The notes under the pieces: generated by a model | The model's database searches: none | What the model was told of the DNA's origin: nothing | Seen by the model: only the letters and a program-made list of their open reading frames with translations | Assembly: GCA_009380045.1 (NCBI GenBank) | Contig: WHSN01000025.1 | Span: forward strand, 1 to 32,913 | Direction of reading: 5' to 3' | Length of the DNA: 32,913 nt | Source: Luteitalea sp. | GTDB taxonomy: Bacteria; Acidobacteriota; Vicinamibacteria; Vicinamibacterales; CAVVIG01 | In this document: piece after piece, positions 1 to 7,773 of the stretch | How the letters are laid out: each line of letters begins with the position of its first letter | Position numbering within the stretch: position 1 is the first letter of the stretch | Made by a program: the position numbers and the translations under genes

Positions 1-1
1 C

Positions 2-183
2 CTGCGGGGACAGATCGGCGAACGGCGGTGGCACTCGGGTCTACAGGATCTCCAGGAGTTAATTGCCGTCCTCGCCCGACATGGACCCCTTGAGTCTCTC
101 GAACGTCCGATGGCGTTCAGGCCGGGCGTTTGCGGGACCGAGATTGCCCGCCGCATCCCTCGCCGCAGCATCGCAACCTGGTG
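2..183 (+). CDS. C-terminal end of an unidentified protein (5' truncated by window edge)
   Basis: An open frame runs in from the left edge and ends at a TGA at 181-183, giving about 60 residues. It contains a stretch reading LQELIAVLARHGPLESLERP, which looks like ordinary helical protein sequence rather than a shadow frame. I do not recognise the family. The following 280 bases (184-460) hold no convincing gene. The stretch may be decayed, as the two genes just downstream are. Treat it as a possible partial gene only. Confidence 0.3.
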
Positions 184-460
184 ATCCCGATGTCCAGGCG
201 TGATATGGCTGAGTCGACTTGCGCCACCTGGCGCCTTGCTGGCAGATTCGATTGGAGATGCGGCAGTTTTGACGACGAAATACGACATCGGCCCGATACT
301 GCACATCTAAGCACTCTGCGACACTTCGAATCGAATAGAACAGAGGGCCGCATGAGGACACAGATGGTGGCAGCTCGGGTGGCCAGGCTCCAGCCGTTGG
401 CGTTCGGCGCCGTGGGGGCGCCAGCGCCACGAGAGGACGGTATCCGACTCCGCCGGGAGA

Positions 461-1271
461 CGAATCGTCGTGTTCACGGATCCCGACACACTTCGCAACG
501 AACACGCCCCATCATCGCCCCAGCCCGGCGCCGTGCTGAACGGCCTTGCCGATCAAGGTGTCGCCGTGGTGCTGTGGGGGTAACGAAACGCGCGCCGAGC
601 TCGAACTGATCCAACAGGATCTCCACGTGCAGCACCCGTTTATCAGTGAGAACGGCGGTGGCGTGTTCCTCCCGTCCGCGTATTTTCCAGTGGTTCCCTC
701 AGGCGCGCGGCGCGTCGCCGGCTACGATGTGCTCGAGTTCGGGAAGCCGTATCACCTCCTGACACGAGCCCTTCACGAAGTCGCGAACAAGGCCGGGATC
801 GCGGTGCTCGGCTTCAGTGACATGTCCGTCCCAGAGGTCGCCGACGACTGTCAGCTGTCGCTTGCACAGGCCCGACTAGCCAAGTTACGGGAGTACGACG
901 AGCCGTTCCGCCTCGTTGAGCCCAAGCCCCCCGTGCAAAGTCGCCTCTTCACGGCATTCCGCCGAGTGGGTCTGCGTTGCTTCACGCACGGACGGTACCA
1001 CTATTTGACGAGCGTCACAGACAAAACTGAGAGCATTCGAACGTTGACGTCGCTGTACAGACAAACGTCGGAACGCGTCCTGACGATTGGCTTGGCGGGG
1101 GATTCCAGCGACATCGGCCTCCTTCAGGCCTTCGACATTCCCCTCGTGGTGCAGAACGGCGCCGTGGACGTCGCCCAGCTAATGCGCAAGGTGCCCTCCG
1201 CAAGGTTCACCAGTATGCGTGGCTCGCAGAGCTGGAGCGAAGCGATTCGGGGTGTCGTAAACGCAGAATAG
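461..1271 (+). pseudogene. Mannosyl-3-phosphoglycerate phosphatase-like HAD protein, frameshifted
   Basis: Family members remove the phosphate from mannosyl- or glucosyl-3-phosphoglycerate, the last step in making the compatible solutes mannosyl- or glucosylglycerate. The C-terminal part (about 230 residues) is open from 546 to 1271. It shows the family blocks NETRAELELIQQDL, HPFISENGGGVFLP and GLAGDSSDIGLLQAFDIP, the last being the HAD motif with the Mg-binding aspartate. It lacks the N-terminal nucleophile motif. That piece is found in another frame: from 461 the +2 frame reads RIVVFTDPDTLRNEHA, an aberrant version of the usual FTDLDGTL with the glycine lost, and runs into TAA at 581. One extra base in the G-run at 575-580 would join the two frames. 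The frameshift together with the damaged motif I argues for a dead gene. A TTG start at 546 would give a product without the catalytic aspartate. Confidence 0.75.
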
Positions 1272-1422
1272 GTGACCTAACGATGCCGACGTCACGCGGG
1301 ACCTCGAACCGTACGGCGGCACACGAGACCGTCGAGGATGTCCAGCATCGGGCAGCACACCGTGTCCCGCCACGGCGAGTGAGCCTGCTGCAGCGCTCGC
1401 GGCATCGAGGGAGGCCCACGGC

Positions 1423-1729
1423 ATGACAACGCGACGGACAAGACGCGAAGAACGACGCGGCGAAATCAGCATGGACGGTGCAGACGACATCGCGCACCGA
1501 TCCTACGAGCTGTTCCTGGCGCGGGTGGGAGCCTGGGCATGACCTCGACGACTGGCTCCAAGCCGAACGGGAACTCAATGGCGGGTCCGTTGCTCTCGCG
1601 CCTGGGGGTCGTCGAATGCCTCAGCAGGAGGATGGGCAGCCTGCGTTTTCCTCCGGAGCAGCCGTGGTGCAGCGTATAATCCCCAGGTTTGCCGGTCAAA
1701 TCGGAAATATCGGTCAAGAGCTGCGCTGA
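1423..1729 (+). pseudogene. DUF2934-type small protein, frameshifted
   Basis: DUF2934 proteins are short, with a conserved pattern of the type AYELYLxRG..GHDLDDWLxAExEL; their function is unknown. The first half, DDIAHRSYELFLAR, is in the frame starting at ATG 1423 (or the internal ATG 1471) and stops at about 1542. The second half, GHDLDDWLQAERELNG, lies in the next frame, which stays open to 1729. The switch falls near 1527-1532 (gcgcgggtggga). A single-base change there rebuilds the whole domain. Residues after the domain show no recognisable conservation. The 3' end lies just upstream of the first TonB receptor gene. It is either a pseudogene or a base-call error; a second frameshifted gene lies only 150 bp upstream. 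Confidence 0.65.
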
Positions 1730-1752
1730 TGCGCAGGCAGCGTCAGAGGAGG
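1675..1752 (+). promoter_or_regulatory. Possible -10 box and ribosome binding site for the first TonB receptor
   Basis: A perfect TATAAT occurs at 1675-1680, about 80 bp before the receptor start. No good -35 sits 16-18 bp upstream, so the promoter call is weak. Two direct CGGTCAA repeats follow (about 1695-1701 and 1710-1716). A strong Shine-Dalgarno sequence, AGAGGAGG at 1745-1752, ends 7 bases before the ATG at 1760 and fixes that start. None of the three shared elements of the minus-strand receptor units is seen here. Confidence 0.4.
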
Positions 1753-1759
1753 ATGATGG

Positions 1760-4700
1760 ATGGGAACCATGGGATCTATTGCCCGGAGCGTCAGGGCGTC
1801 GGCCGTCGCGGGTCTACTGCTGCTCTCCACGCCCGCGTGGGCGCAGGAGGCGAGTGGTATTGCCGGCGTGGTCAGAGACACGTCCGGTGCAGTCCTGCCG
1901 GGCGTGACGGTGGAAGCCGCCAGTCCGGCCCTCATCGAAAAGGTGCGGAGCGTCGTCACGGACGGCGAAGGCCGGTACAACATCGTGGATCTGCGACCCG
2001 GCACCTACACGGTCACCTTCAGTCTGACCGGCTTCCGAACCGTCCAGCGAGAGGGCATCCAGTTGCCGACCGGCTTTACGGCGACCGTCAACGGGGACCT
2101 TTCGGTCGGGGCGCTCGAGGAGACGATTACCGTGAGCGGCGCGGTGCCGCTTGTGGACACTCAGAACGTGCGCAAGCAAACCGTGGCCTCGCGTGAGCTG
2201 CTCGACACGCTGCCGACCAGCACGAAGCGCGTTGACACGCTTGTGACCCTCACCCCAGGCTTCACCGGCGTCGCCGATGTCGGCGGCCGCTACAATAGCG
2301 AGCCGGGCTCCTATCACGGCAAGCGCGGGACGAAGCAGTATTTCGACGGCATGGGCGTCGAAAACAGCTCGGGCAACAGCAGCTACCAGATCAATGCGGC
2401 GACGATCGAGGAGATGGTGCTGCAGACGAGCGGCATCTCGGCGGAGGTGAATGCCGACGGGCCGGTGATGAACGTCATCCCGAAGGAAGGGAGCAACACC
2501 TTCCGGACGATTCTGAACGGCGTGTTCAGCAACAACAAGATGGAAAGCGACAACCTGAGTGACGAGCTGCGGGCGCGCGGCCTGGAGACGGGGAACAAGA
2601 CCGTCAAGATCTTTGATGAGTCGATCAGTGTCGGGGGCCCTATCCAACAGGACAGGCTCTGGTTCTTCGGCGCGTTTCGGACGTGGGGCATGGCCCGGCA
2701 GTTCGCGGGCGTCTATTGGAACAAGACGCAGAACGAGCTCTTGTCGCCGCCCGGTGCGCCGCTCGAGGTAGTGAAACTGACGCCGTGGGTCGATCGGCCG
2801 CTCGACCGCCTGAGCAGCCGGTGGGAGTGGTACGACTCGCCGGCCGGCCGGGTCACGTGGCAAGCAACCCCCAGGAACAAAGTCAACTTCTTCATGGATT
2901 ACCAGATTGCGTGCAACTGCGGGTCGACCTCCTCGTCGAATCTGCAGGAAGTCTCGAATGGGTATCGGTTCGAGCCCAATATGTTCATGCAGCTGACGTG
3001 GAACTCGCCGGTGACGAGCCGCCTGCTGCTCGAAGCCGGTATCGGGGCGTCGATTTCCCAGTGGAACCAATACCGGGCGACTGGCGTGCAGGAGAACACC
3101 ATTGCCATCACGGACCAAGGGTCCGGTCTCAGCTACGGGGCGGCGACCCAATACCGCGGTCATCCGAATTACACGAACCGCAAGTCGCAGCGGTTCTCGG
3201 CAACGTACGTGACCGGGTCACATACGATGAAGACTGGCGTCCAGGTGGAGGAGCTGTTCACCGACAACTTCATCAATGCCAACGGCAACCTGAGCTACAC
3301 GTTCCGCAACGGCGTGCCGCAAAGCATCACCCAACGCACGACACCGTATCTCGAACAGGAAGGCGCCCGCGAGTTCGGGATGTTCGCGCAGGATCAGTGG
3401 CGCGTCAGCCGCTGGACGTTCAACTATGGCGTCCGCTTCGATTACTTTTATGGCTTCGCGCCCGCCCAGCATTTACCGGGCACCCCACGCGATAAGTTCG
3501 ACGACCGCTTCCCCGGCGCCCTGCGCACCAACGCGTGGGTCGGCGAACGGAGCTTCGACAAGGTGACCGGCATCCCGTCGTGGAAGGATATCAGTCCCCG
3601 GCTTGGGACGTCGTGGGACGTGTTCGGAAACGGCCGGACCGCCCTCAAGGCGTCGATCGGCCGGTATGTGGCCAAGACCGGTACGGACCTCACCCGTGAG
3701 CTCAATCCGATTACGACGTCCGTCAACGCCGCGAACCGCGCCTGGGCCGATGCGAACCAGAACTACTTCCCGGATTGCGACCTCGGCAACTTCGCCGCGA
3801 ATGGCGAATGCGGCGCCCTCAATAATCTGAATTTCGGACAGAACAACCCGAATGCGACCCGCTGGCAGGACGCGGTGCTCGAGGGCTGGGGCGTGCGGGA
3901 CAACAACTGGGAGGTCTCGACCGAGGTGCAGCACGAGATCACCCGCGAGTTGTCGCTGACCGCGGGCTACTATCGAAACAACGGCGGCTACTTCCGCGAG
4001 AGAGACAGCAAGCAGCGGGTCAACGACAACATTCTGGTGGGCCCGGCGGACTATGACACCTACTGCATCACCGCGCCGAGCGATCCGCGGCTGCCCGGTG
4101 GCGGCGGGTATCAGGTATGCGGCCTCGCCGACATCAGGCCGTCGAAATTCGGCCAGGTCGAAAACGTGACGAAGCCGACTTCGGAATTCGGGACCGACAA
4201 GCGGGTCAACCACTTCCTTGCCGTGGGGCTGACCGCACGCCTGCCGAACGGCGCGCGCGTGAGTGGGGGTTTCGACACGGGCCGCTCGGTCAGCGACCAG
4301 TGTTTCGTGGTCGATGCACCAGGGTTGGTGGCTGTCACCACCGCCACCAGTAACTTCAGTCAGATCGCCGTTGGGACGGCCACGACCATCGATGGACAGC
4401 CGCTCTGTCGTGTCGTCACGCCGTTCAAGGCCCAGACCCAGGTGAAAGTGAACGGCAGCTTCCCACTGCCGATGGGCTTCGTCGTCAGCGGCGTGTATCA
4501 GGACCTGGCGGGCACCGCCATCGCCGCGAATTACGCGGCGACGACGGCCGAGATCGCGCCGTCTCTGGGCCGGCCCCTGGCGGGCGGCACACGGAGCGTC
4601 AACGTGTCGCTCATCGCGCCACAGACGCTCTTCGAAGACCGGACGCGGCGCCTGGACTTGCGGCTGACGAAGAACTTCCAACTGACCCCACGGCTGCGGC

Positions 4701-4843
4701 TGCAGGCGAACCTCGACGCCTACAACGCCCTGAATTCCAACGCCGTCCAGTCGGTCAATACGACGTACGGCGCGAACTGGCTGACGCCGACGACGATTCT
4801 CGATCCGCGTATTCTGCAGATCAGCTTCCAGCTCACCTTCTGA
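1760..4843 (+). CDS. TonB-dependent receptor, Oar-like, with carboxypeptidase-regulatory domain
   Basis: This is a 1027-residue outer-membrane receptor of the kind that takes up large or scarce substrates with energy from TonB. A Sec signal peptide ends near AWA|QE (residue 28). A carboxypeptidase-regulatory-like beta-sandwich covers about 30-115 (SGIAGVVRDTSGAVLPGVTV). A plug domain follows to about 250, then a long beta-barrel ending in the strand LQISFQLTF, with the terminal phenylalanine typical of barrel proteins. Predicted outer loops carry cysteines: ACNCG near residue 383, PDCDLGNFAANGEC near 672, then YCITAPSDPRLPGGGGYQVC, and DQCF. The start has a strong ribosome binding site. It closely resembles the two full-length minus-strand receptors at 16816-19875 and 20203-23274 throughout, so all are paralogues. 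The substrate cannot be told from sequence. Confidence 0.93.
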   Translation: MGTMGSIARSVRASAVAGLLLLSTPAWAQEASGIAGVVRDTSGAVLPGVTVEAASPALIEKVRSVVTDGEGRYNIVDLRPGTYTVTFSLTGFRTVQREGIQLPTGFTATVNGDLSVGALEETITVSGAVPLVDTQNVRKQTVASRELLDTLPTSTKRVDTLVTLTPGFTGVADVGGRYNSEPGSYHGKRGTKQYFDGMGVENSSGNSSYQINAATIEEMVLQTSGISAEVNADGPVMNVIPKEGSNTFRTILNGVFSNNKMESDNLSDELRARGLETGNKTVKIFDESISVGGPIQQDRLWFFGAFRTWGMARQFAGVYWNKTQNELLSPPGAPLEVVKLTPWVDRPLDRLSSRWEWYDSPAGRVTWQATPRNKVNFFMDYQIACNCGSTSSSNLQEVSNGYRFEPNMFMQLTWNSPVTSRLLLEAGIGASISQWNQYRATGVQENTIAITDQGSGLSYGAATQYRGHPNYTNRKSQRFSATYVTGSHTMKTGVQVEELFTDNFINANGNLSYTFRNGVPQSITQRTTPYLEQEGAREFGMFAQDQWRVSRWTFNYGVRFDYFYGFAPAQHLPGTPRDKFDDRFPGALRTNAWVGERSFDKVTGIPSWKDISPRLGTSWDVFGNGRTALKASIGRYVAKTGTDLTRELNPITTSVNAANRAWADANQNYFPDCDLGNFAANGECGALNNLNFGQNNPNATRWQDAVLEGWGVRDNNWEVSTEVQHEITRELSLTAGYYRNNGGYFRERDSKQRVNDNILVGPADYDTYCITAPSDPRLPGGGGYQVCGLADIRPSKFGQVENVTKPTSEFGTDKRVNHFLAVGLTARLPNGARVSGGFDTGRSVSDQCFVVDAPGLVAVTTATSNFSQIAVGTATTIDGQPLCRVVTPFKAQTQVKVNGSFPLPMGFVVSGVYQDLAGTAIAANYAATTAEIAPSLGRPLAGGTRSVNVSLIAPQTLFEDRTRRLDLRLTKNFQLTPRLRLQANLDAYNALNSNAVQSVNTTYGANWLTPTTILDPRILQISFQLTF

Positions 4844-4852
4844 TCCGCATCG

Positions 4853-4881
4853 CCCGGGCAGGGCCTCTCGCTCTGCCCGGG
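4853..4881 (+). terminator. GC-rich hairpin after the first TonB receptor
   Basis: Perfect 9-bp arms CCCGGGCAG (4853-4861) and CTGCCCGGG (4873-4881) begin 9 bases after the stop codon. No T-run follows, so this may be a terminator of the weak GC-rich kind or a 3' stabiliser. Confidence 0.55.
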
Positions 4882-4922
4882 GCGGCGACTACCGCAGCGT
4901 TTTCTCAGCGGGGGGGTCGGGG

Positions 4923-5150
4923 GCGCGGTATCCAGAACAAGGGGCCGACCTCGAGCGCAGCTTCCGCGTGCTGCGAAGCCTCCCCGTCGACATTTGGGTG
5001 ACTTCGCATGCGAGGTTTTGGGGCAGGTACCGCAAGTTCGTCGCAAGCCAGACAGCGAAGAACCCGGCTCATTCGTTCGTCGACCCTTCGGGCTACCGCG
5101 CCTACATCGACACCTCCGAGGCGGAATTCCGCAGCGGTCGCACGTACTAG
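4923..5150 (+). pseudogene. C-terminal relic of a subclass-B3-like metallo-beta-lactamase
   Basis: The frame from about 4923 to TAG at 5148-5150 reads as the last 75 residues of a B3-type metallo-beta-lactamase fold protein. The pieces are YPEQGADLERSFRVLRSLP, DIWVTSHARFWGRYRKF (with the last zinc-ligand histidine of the family in TSHA) and FVDPSGYRAYIDTSEAEFR. These match the family's usual ending, a run of the type NPFIDPxGYxxYIxxxExxF. The HxHxDH zinc site and the rest of the enzyme are missing, because the upstream sequence is the end of the TonB gene. It cannot be an active enzyme. A different, intact MBL-fold gene lies at 10895-11806. Confidence 0.7.
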
Positions 5151-5333
5151 CAGCAGCGCGGCGGCTGTCGGCCATCCAGAACGATGTAGGTAACGAGTGA
5201 CGCCGCCTGGTTGATCGACCCGCCGTCGATGTCCCCGCAGTTCGTTCAGGTAGCTTTGCGATCTGCCGTAGCCGTCTTTCATCAGAACGGCACGCAGGAA
5301 CACGAAGGTTCGGCGACTCTCTGAGCCGATGTC
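5147..5333 (-). pseudogene. Frameshifted fragment of an unidentified protein
   Basis: Right after the stop of the 5340-5912 gene, minus-strand sequence reads RRTFVFLRAVLMKDGYGR then SQSYLNEL. A shift of frame at about 5237-5245 continues as DIDGGSINQAASLVTYIVL then DGRQ, ending at TAG. Each half looks protein-like and they join sensibly, so I take it as the 3' end of a decayed gene lacking its start. I do not recognise the family. Its stop codon overlaps that of the plus-strand relic in a CTAG tetramer at 5147-5150. Confidence 0.4.
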
Positions 5334-5339
5334 TTGACG

Positions 5340-5912
5340 TTACGTGTCCGGTGAGGCGGCTGCCGACGGAGTCAACACCGAGGCGGCATAGCCGTGTTCG
5401 GCCACGATCGCCGCGCGCTGGCGGTAGAAGTCGGGATCGCGCGGCGTCCAGGTGGCCAGCCCGTCGACGTAGCGGTTGCACAGACAGAAGAAAGCGGCGA
5501 TGAGGACCGTGTCGTGAATCTCGAGATCGGTCGCGCCGTGCGCGCGGGCGCGCTCGACGTCGGCCGCGGTGACCTGTTTCCCGCCTTCCGCGGTCTTGCC
5601 GGCAATCACGAGCAGCGACTTGAGCTTGTCCGAGATGGCGGCGTGCTCGAAGTCGCGTTTCACCTGCGCGACGAGATCTTCGTTGCGGCTCAGGTGGTGC
5701 GCGGCGATTGCTCCGTGGATGGTCTGGCAGTACTCGCAATCGTTGCGCGCCGACACGTGGGTCGCGATCAACTCCCGTTCACCAGGCGTGAGCGGATGCG
5801 GGCCACGCAACAGGATGTCGACGAGCTCGTTGAGCGGCCTGGCCGTCTCGGGCCGGAACGCCATCGGACCCCGGATTCCAGGAAGGCCGTCGGGCAATGC
5901 AATGTGCGCCAT
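5340..5912 (-). CDS. AhpD-like / carboxymuconolactone decarboxylase family peroxidase-related protein
   Basis: This 190-residue protein has the all-helical AhpD-like fold. The redox motif is plain: NDCEYCQTIHG, that is CxxC followed by a histidine four residues on. In AhpD these residues reduce peroxide or a partner peroxidase. The later block ATDLEIHDTVLIAAFFCLCNRYVDGLAT is shared almost word for word with the gene at 6525-7067 and is typical of the peroxidase-related subgroup. There is no signal peptide, so it is probably cytoplasmic. It is the last gene of a three-gene run, 14 bases after the stop of 5927-6544. Only a weak ribosome binding site is visible, which suggests translation coupled to the gene before it. 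The substrate is unknown. Confidence 0.85.
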   Translation of the reverse strand: MAHIALPDGLPGIRGPMAFRPETARPLNELVDILLRGPHPLTPGERELIATHVSARNDCEYCQTIHGAIAAHHLSRNEDLVAQVKRDFEHAAISDKLKSLLVIAGKTAEGGKQVTAADVERARAHGATDLEIHDTVLIAAFFCLCNRYVDGLATWTPRDPDFYRQRAAIVAEHGYAASVLTPSAAASPDT

Positions 5913-5926
5913 TGGAGTCTTTCGGA

Positions 5927-6544
5927 CTATTCGCGGAGGTATCCGCGCGCGGCCAGCGATCGGCCCTGTTCGCGGTGCGCCTGCCCGGTCATCTCGGGAA
6001 CCCCGGTCCCCGCAATCCAGCGGTTGTAGAAGTTGAACAGGGCATAGGTCGTGATCGCGTAGTAGATCGCCTCATCGTCCCAGCTCGCGGACTGCAGAGC
6101 GGTGACGTCGCCGGCATGCAGGAAGGACGGGTTCTTCGTCACCTTCGCCGTGAACCGCAGCAGCAGCTTTTCTTTCTCTTCGAGCGGTGACTGCTCCAGA
6201 TCCTGGAGCACCTGTGACACGAGCGCCTCGTCTCCAAGGAGCTCGGCCGCCGCCGCGGCGTGCGCCCGGGTGCAAAACCCGCATTCGTTCTGGTGAGAGG
6301 TGTAGGCGGCGATCAGTTCACGGAGCCCGGGGCTGATCGTGGTTGGCTGACGAAGAACGCCTTGCGTGAACCGCGCCAGGTGGATGGTGAAGTCCTGCTG
6401 GAAGGCGAACAGGTCCCAGATTTTCGAGTACTCGTCGTTCTGGCTCTTCGCGGTGTCGATGAGCGCCCGGTACGCGCCCGGTTTCGGGTCCGCTTCGACG
6501 CCGGGGAGATAGAGCGCTCCGACGCTAGGGGTTCGGCGGGACAT
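5927..6544 (-). CDS. AhpD-like / carboxymuconolactone decarboxylase family protein, second of three
   Basis: A 205-residue AhpD-fold protein with the redox motif NECGFCTRAHAAAA (CxxC, then His). It is more distant from the two flanking copies: it has a longer N-terminal helical part (IWDLFAFQQDFTIHLARF) and ends with YYAITTYALFNFYNRWIAGTG instead of the IHDTVLIAA block. The start overlaps the end of the preceding gene by 20 bases, so the two are translationally coupled. There is no signal peptide. Having two unlike members of one redox family in a single transcript suggests paired subunits or different partners. The reaction (peroxide reduction versus gamma-carboxymuconolactone-type decarboxylation) cannot be decided; the CxxC favours redox activity. 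Confidence 0.85.
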   Translation of the reverse strand: MSRRTPSVGALYLPGVEADPKPGAYRALIDTAKSQNDEYSKIWDLFAFQQDFTIHLARFTQGVLRQPTTISPGLRELIAAYTSHQNECGFCTRAHAAAAAELLGDEALVSQVLQDLEQSPLEEKEKLLLRFTAKVTKNPSFLHAGDVTALQSASWDDEAIYYAITTYALFNFYNRWIAGTGVPEMTGQAHREQGRSLAARGYLRE

Positions 6545-7067
6545 AACCCTGCTTGGCCATTCGCTGTCCCATCAGGTCGTAGGCGTCATGACCGGTTGGC
6601 GTCCAGGTGGCGAGACCGTCAACGTAACGGTTGTACATGCAGAACGCCGCGGCGATGAGCACGGTATCGTGGATCTCGAGGTCGGTGGCGCCGTCGGCCC
6701 GCGCCCGCGCCACGTCTTCGCTCGTCACCTGCTTGCCGCCCTGGCGCACCTTCTCGGCGATGCTCAGGAGCGACCGCAGCTTGTGAGAGATCGGCGCGGT
6801 GCGCGGATCGCGCCTCACCGCGTCCACGAGAGCGTAGTCGCCTTCGAGGTGGTGGGCGGCGGCAGCCCGGTGGCTGTCGCGGCAGAAATGGCAATCGTTC
6901 GCGGACGAGACGGACATGGCGATCATCTCCCGTTCGCCGCTCGTGAGCGTGTTCGGCCCGCGGAGCAGAACCTCAGCCAGCGCTCGGAGCGGCCCGGCGG
7001 TCTCGGGCCGATAGGCAAAGCCACTGGTGATTCCGGGAAGACCCTCGGGTAGACAGATGTGTGGAAT
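6525..7067 (-). CDS. AhpD-like peroxidase-related protein, first of three, probable ATT start
   Basis: The frame holds the redox motif NDCHFCRDSHRAAA and the block DLEIHDTVLIAAAFCMYNRYV, close to the gene at 5340-5912. The first ATG (6926) would drop 47 residues that are clearly homologous to that gene's N-terminus: PHICLPEGLPGITSGFAYRP here against AHIALPDGLPGIRGPMAFRP there. The frame stays open upstream only to a TAG a few codons further on, and no ATG, GTG or TTG lies in between. An ATT at 7065-7067 sits exactly where the homologue has its ATG, 6 bases after GGAGG. I therefore place the start at ATT, giving 180 residues. Alternatives are a recent ATG-to-ATT change that cuts expression, or a sequencing error. 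Confidence 0.78.
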   Translation of the reverse strand: MPHICLPEGLPGITSGFAYRPETAGPLRALAEVLLRGPNTLTSGEREMIAMSVSSANDCHFCRDSHRAAAAHHLEGDYALVDAVRRDPRTAPISHKLRSLLSIAEKVRQGGKQVTSEDVARARADGATDLEIHDTVLIAAAFCMYNRYVDGLATWTPTGHDAYDLMGQRMAKQGYVPPNP

Positions 7068-7094
7068 CGGACACCTCCCGCCGTGTTGCCAGGA

Positions 7095-7123
7095 ATTCTA
7101 GACAGGCGGACCGGACGGCTCAA
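7095..7123 (-). promoter_or_regulatory. Sigma-70-like promoter of the AhpD-like operon
   Basis: On the minus strand TTGAGC (7118-7123) and TAGAAT (7095-7100) are separated by exactly 17 bases. They lie about 28 bases upstream of the proposed ATT start, with GGAGG in between (about 7074-7078). The short leader fits a start at 7067 and would leave a start at 6926 with an unusually long leader. Confidence 0.6.
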
Positions 7124-7299
7124 TACTTCGTTCACGTTACGCCGCCGGCCGCCAGGGGCGTCCTTCGCCGCCCCGAGTGCTCGGAGCAGGGCGCCTGGCC
7201 AGCAGAAGTGACCGTCTACAGATTCGACAGAGTAGCGTCAGCGGCAGAACCGGAGGCGCGGCGGCGCGTGAGCGCCGACCGCGTCTCCGGAGGTGACCG

Positions 7300-7728
7300 C
7301 TATTTGAGGGGCGAGAAGTCGGTCGGGTCGACGAAGATCGTTTCCGACTTGGCGACGACCGGGCCGGCCGCCTCGGAGCGCTGACGGATGACCTTCCACT
7401 CCGGGTCTTCCCTGAACTTGGCCCAGTTCTCCTTCGCCTTCTCGCGGCTCTCGTGCGAAAGGATGTAGACGAATGTATTCTCGGACTTTGGCGCTTCCGC
7501 GGCGACGAAATACCCCATCGGCTTCATCCCGAGCCGCTCGAACACCTGTCCCTCGCCGTTGCCCATGCGCTCGACCAGCGCCGGCAGCCGGCCGTCGTGG
7601 GTGGTATAGGTCCGAATCTCCAGCACTCTGTTGCCCGCGGCGCTCACCAGGGTCGCCTGGCCAACGAGGAGTCCGGCCGCGAAGGTGAGTCCGAGCACTC
7701 CGACCATCACACTGTACTTCCGTAACAT
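7300..7728 (-). CDS. NIPSNAP family protein with N-terminal signal or anchor
   Basis: A 142-residue protein. A hydrophobic N-terminus (about residues 5-30, ending VSAAG) serves as signal peptide or anchor. A NIPSNAP-type ferredoxin-like domain follows: VLEIRTYTTHDGRLPALVER at the start, GYFVAAEAPKSENTFVYIL in the middle, and REKAKENWAKFREDPEWKVI near the end, which is the usual pattern. NIPSNAP proteins have no settled biochemical role; small dimeric alpha/beta-barrel proteins of this kind often bind small hydrophobic ligands. The ribosome binding site GGAGGGACT directly precedes ATG 7728. It lies 45 bases downstream of the lipoprotein gene 7774-8178 and may be cotranscribed with it. Confidence 0.85.
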   Translation of the reverse strand: MLRKYSVMVGVLGLTFAAGLLVGQATLVSAAGNRVLEIRTYTTHDGRLPALVERMGNGEGQVFERLGMKPMGYFVAAEAPKSENTFVYILSHESREKAKENWAKFREDPEWKVIRQRSEAAGPVVAKSETIFVDPTDFSPLK

Positions 7729-7773
7729 AGTCCCTCCATGTCGTGATTCACCGTTTGACGTGCTTCGTCGAGG

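Noticed and set aside
4968-5150. Independent 60-residue gene starting at GTG 4968
   Set aside because: The homology to the lactamase C-terminus begins upstream of the GTG, so it is a relic rather than a separate gene.
5394-6036. Plus-strand frames of 155-211 codons
   Set aside because: They are complements of the AhpD-like genes, which have clear CxxC motifs on the minus strand.
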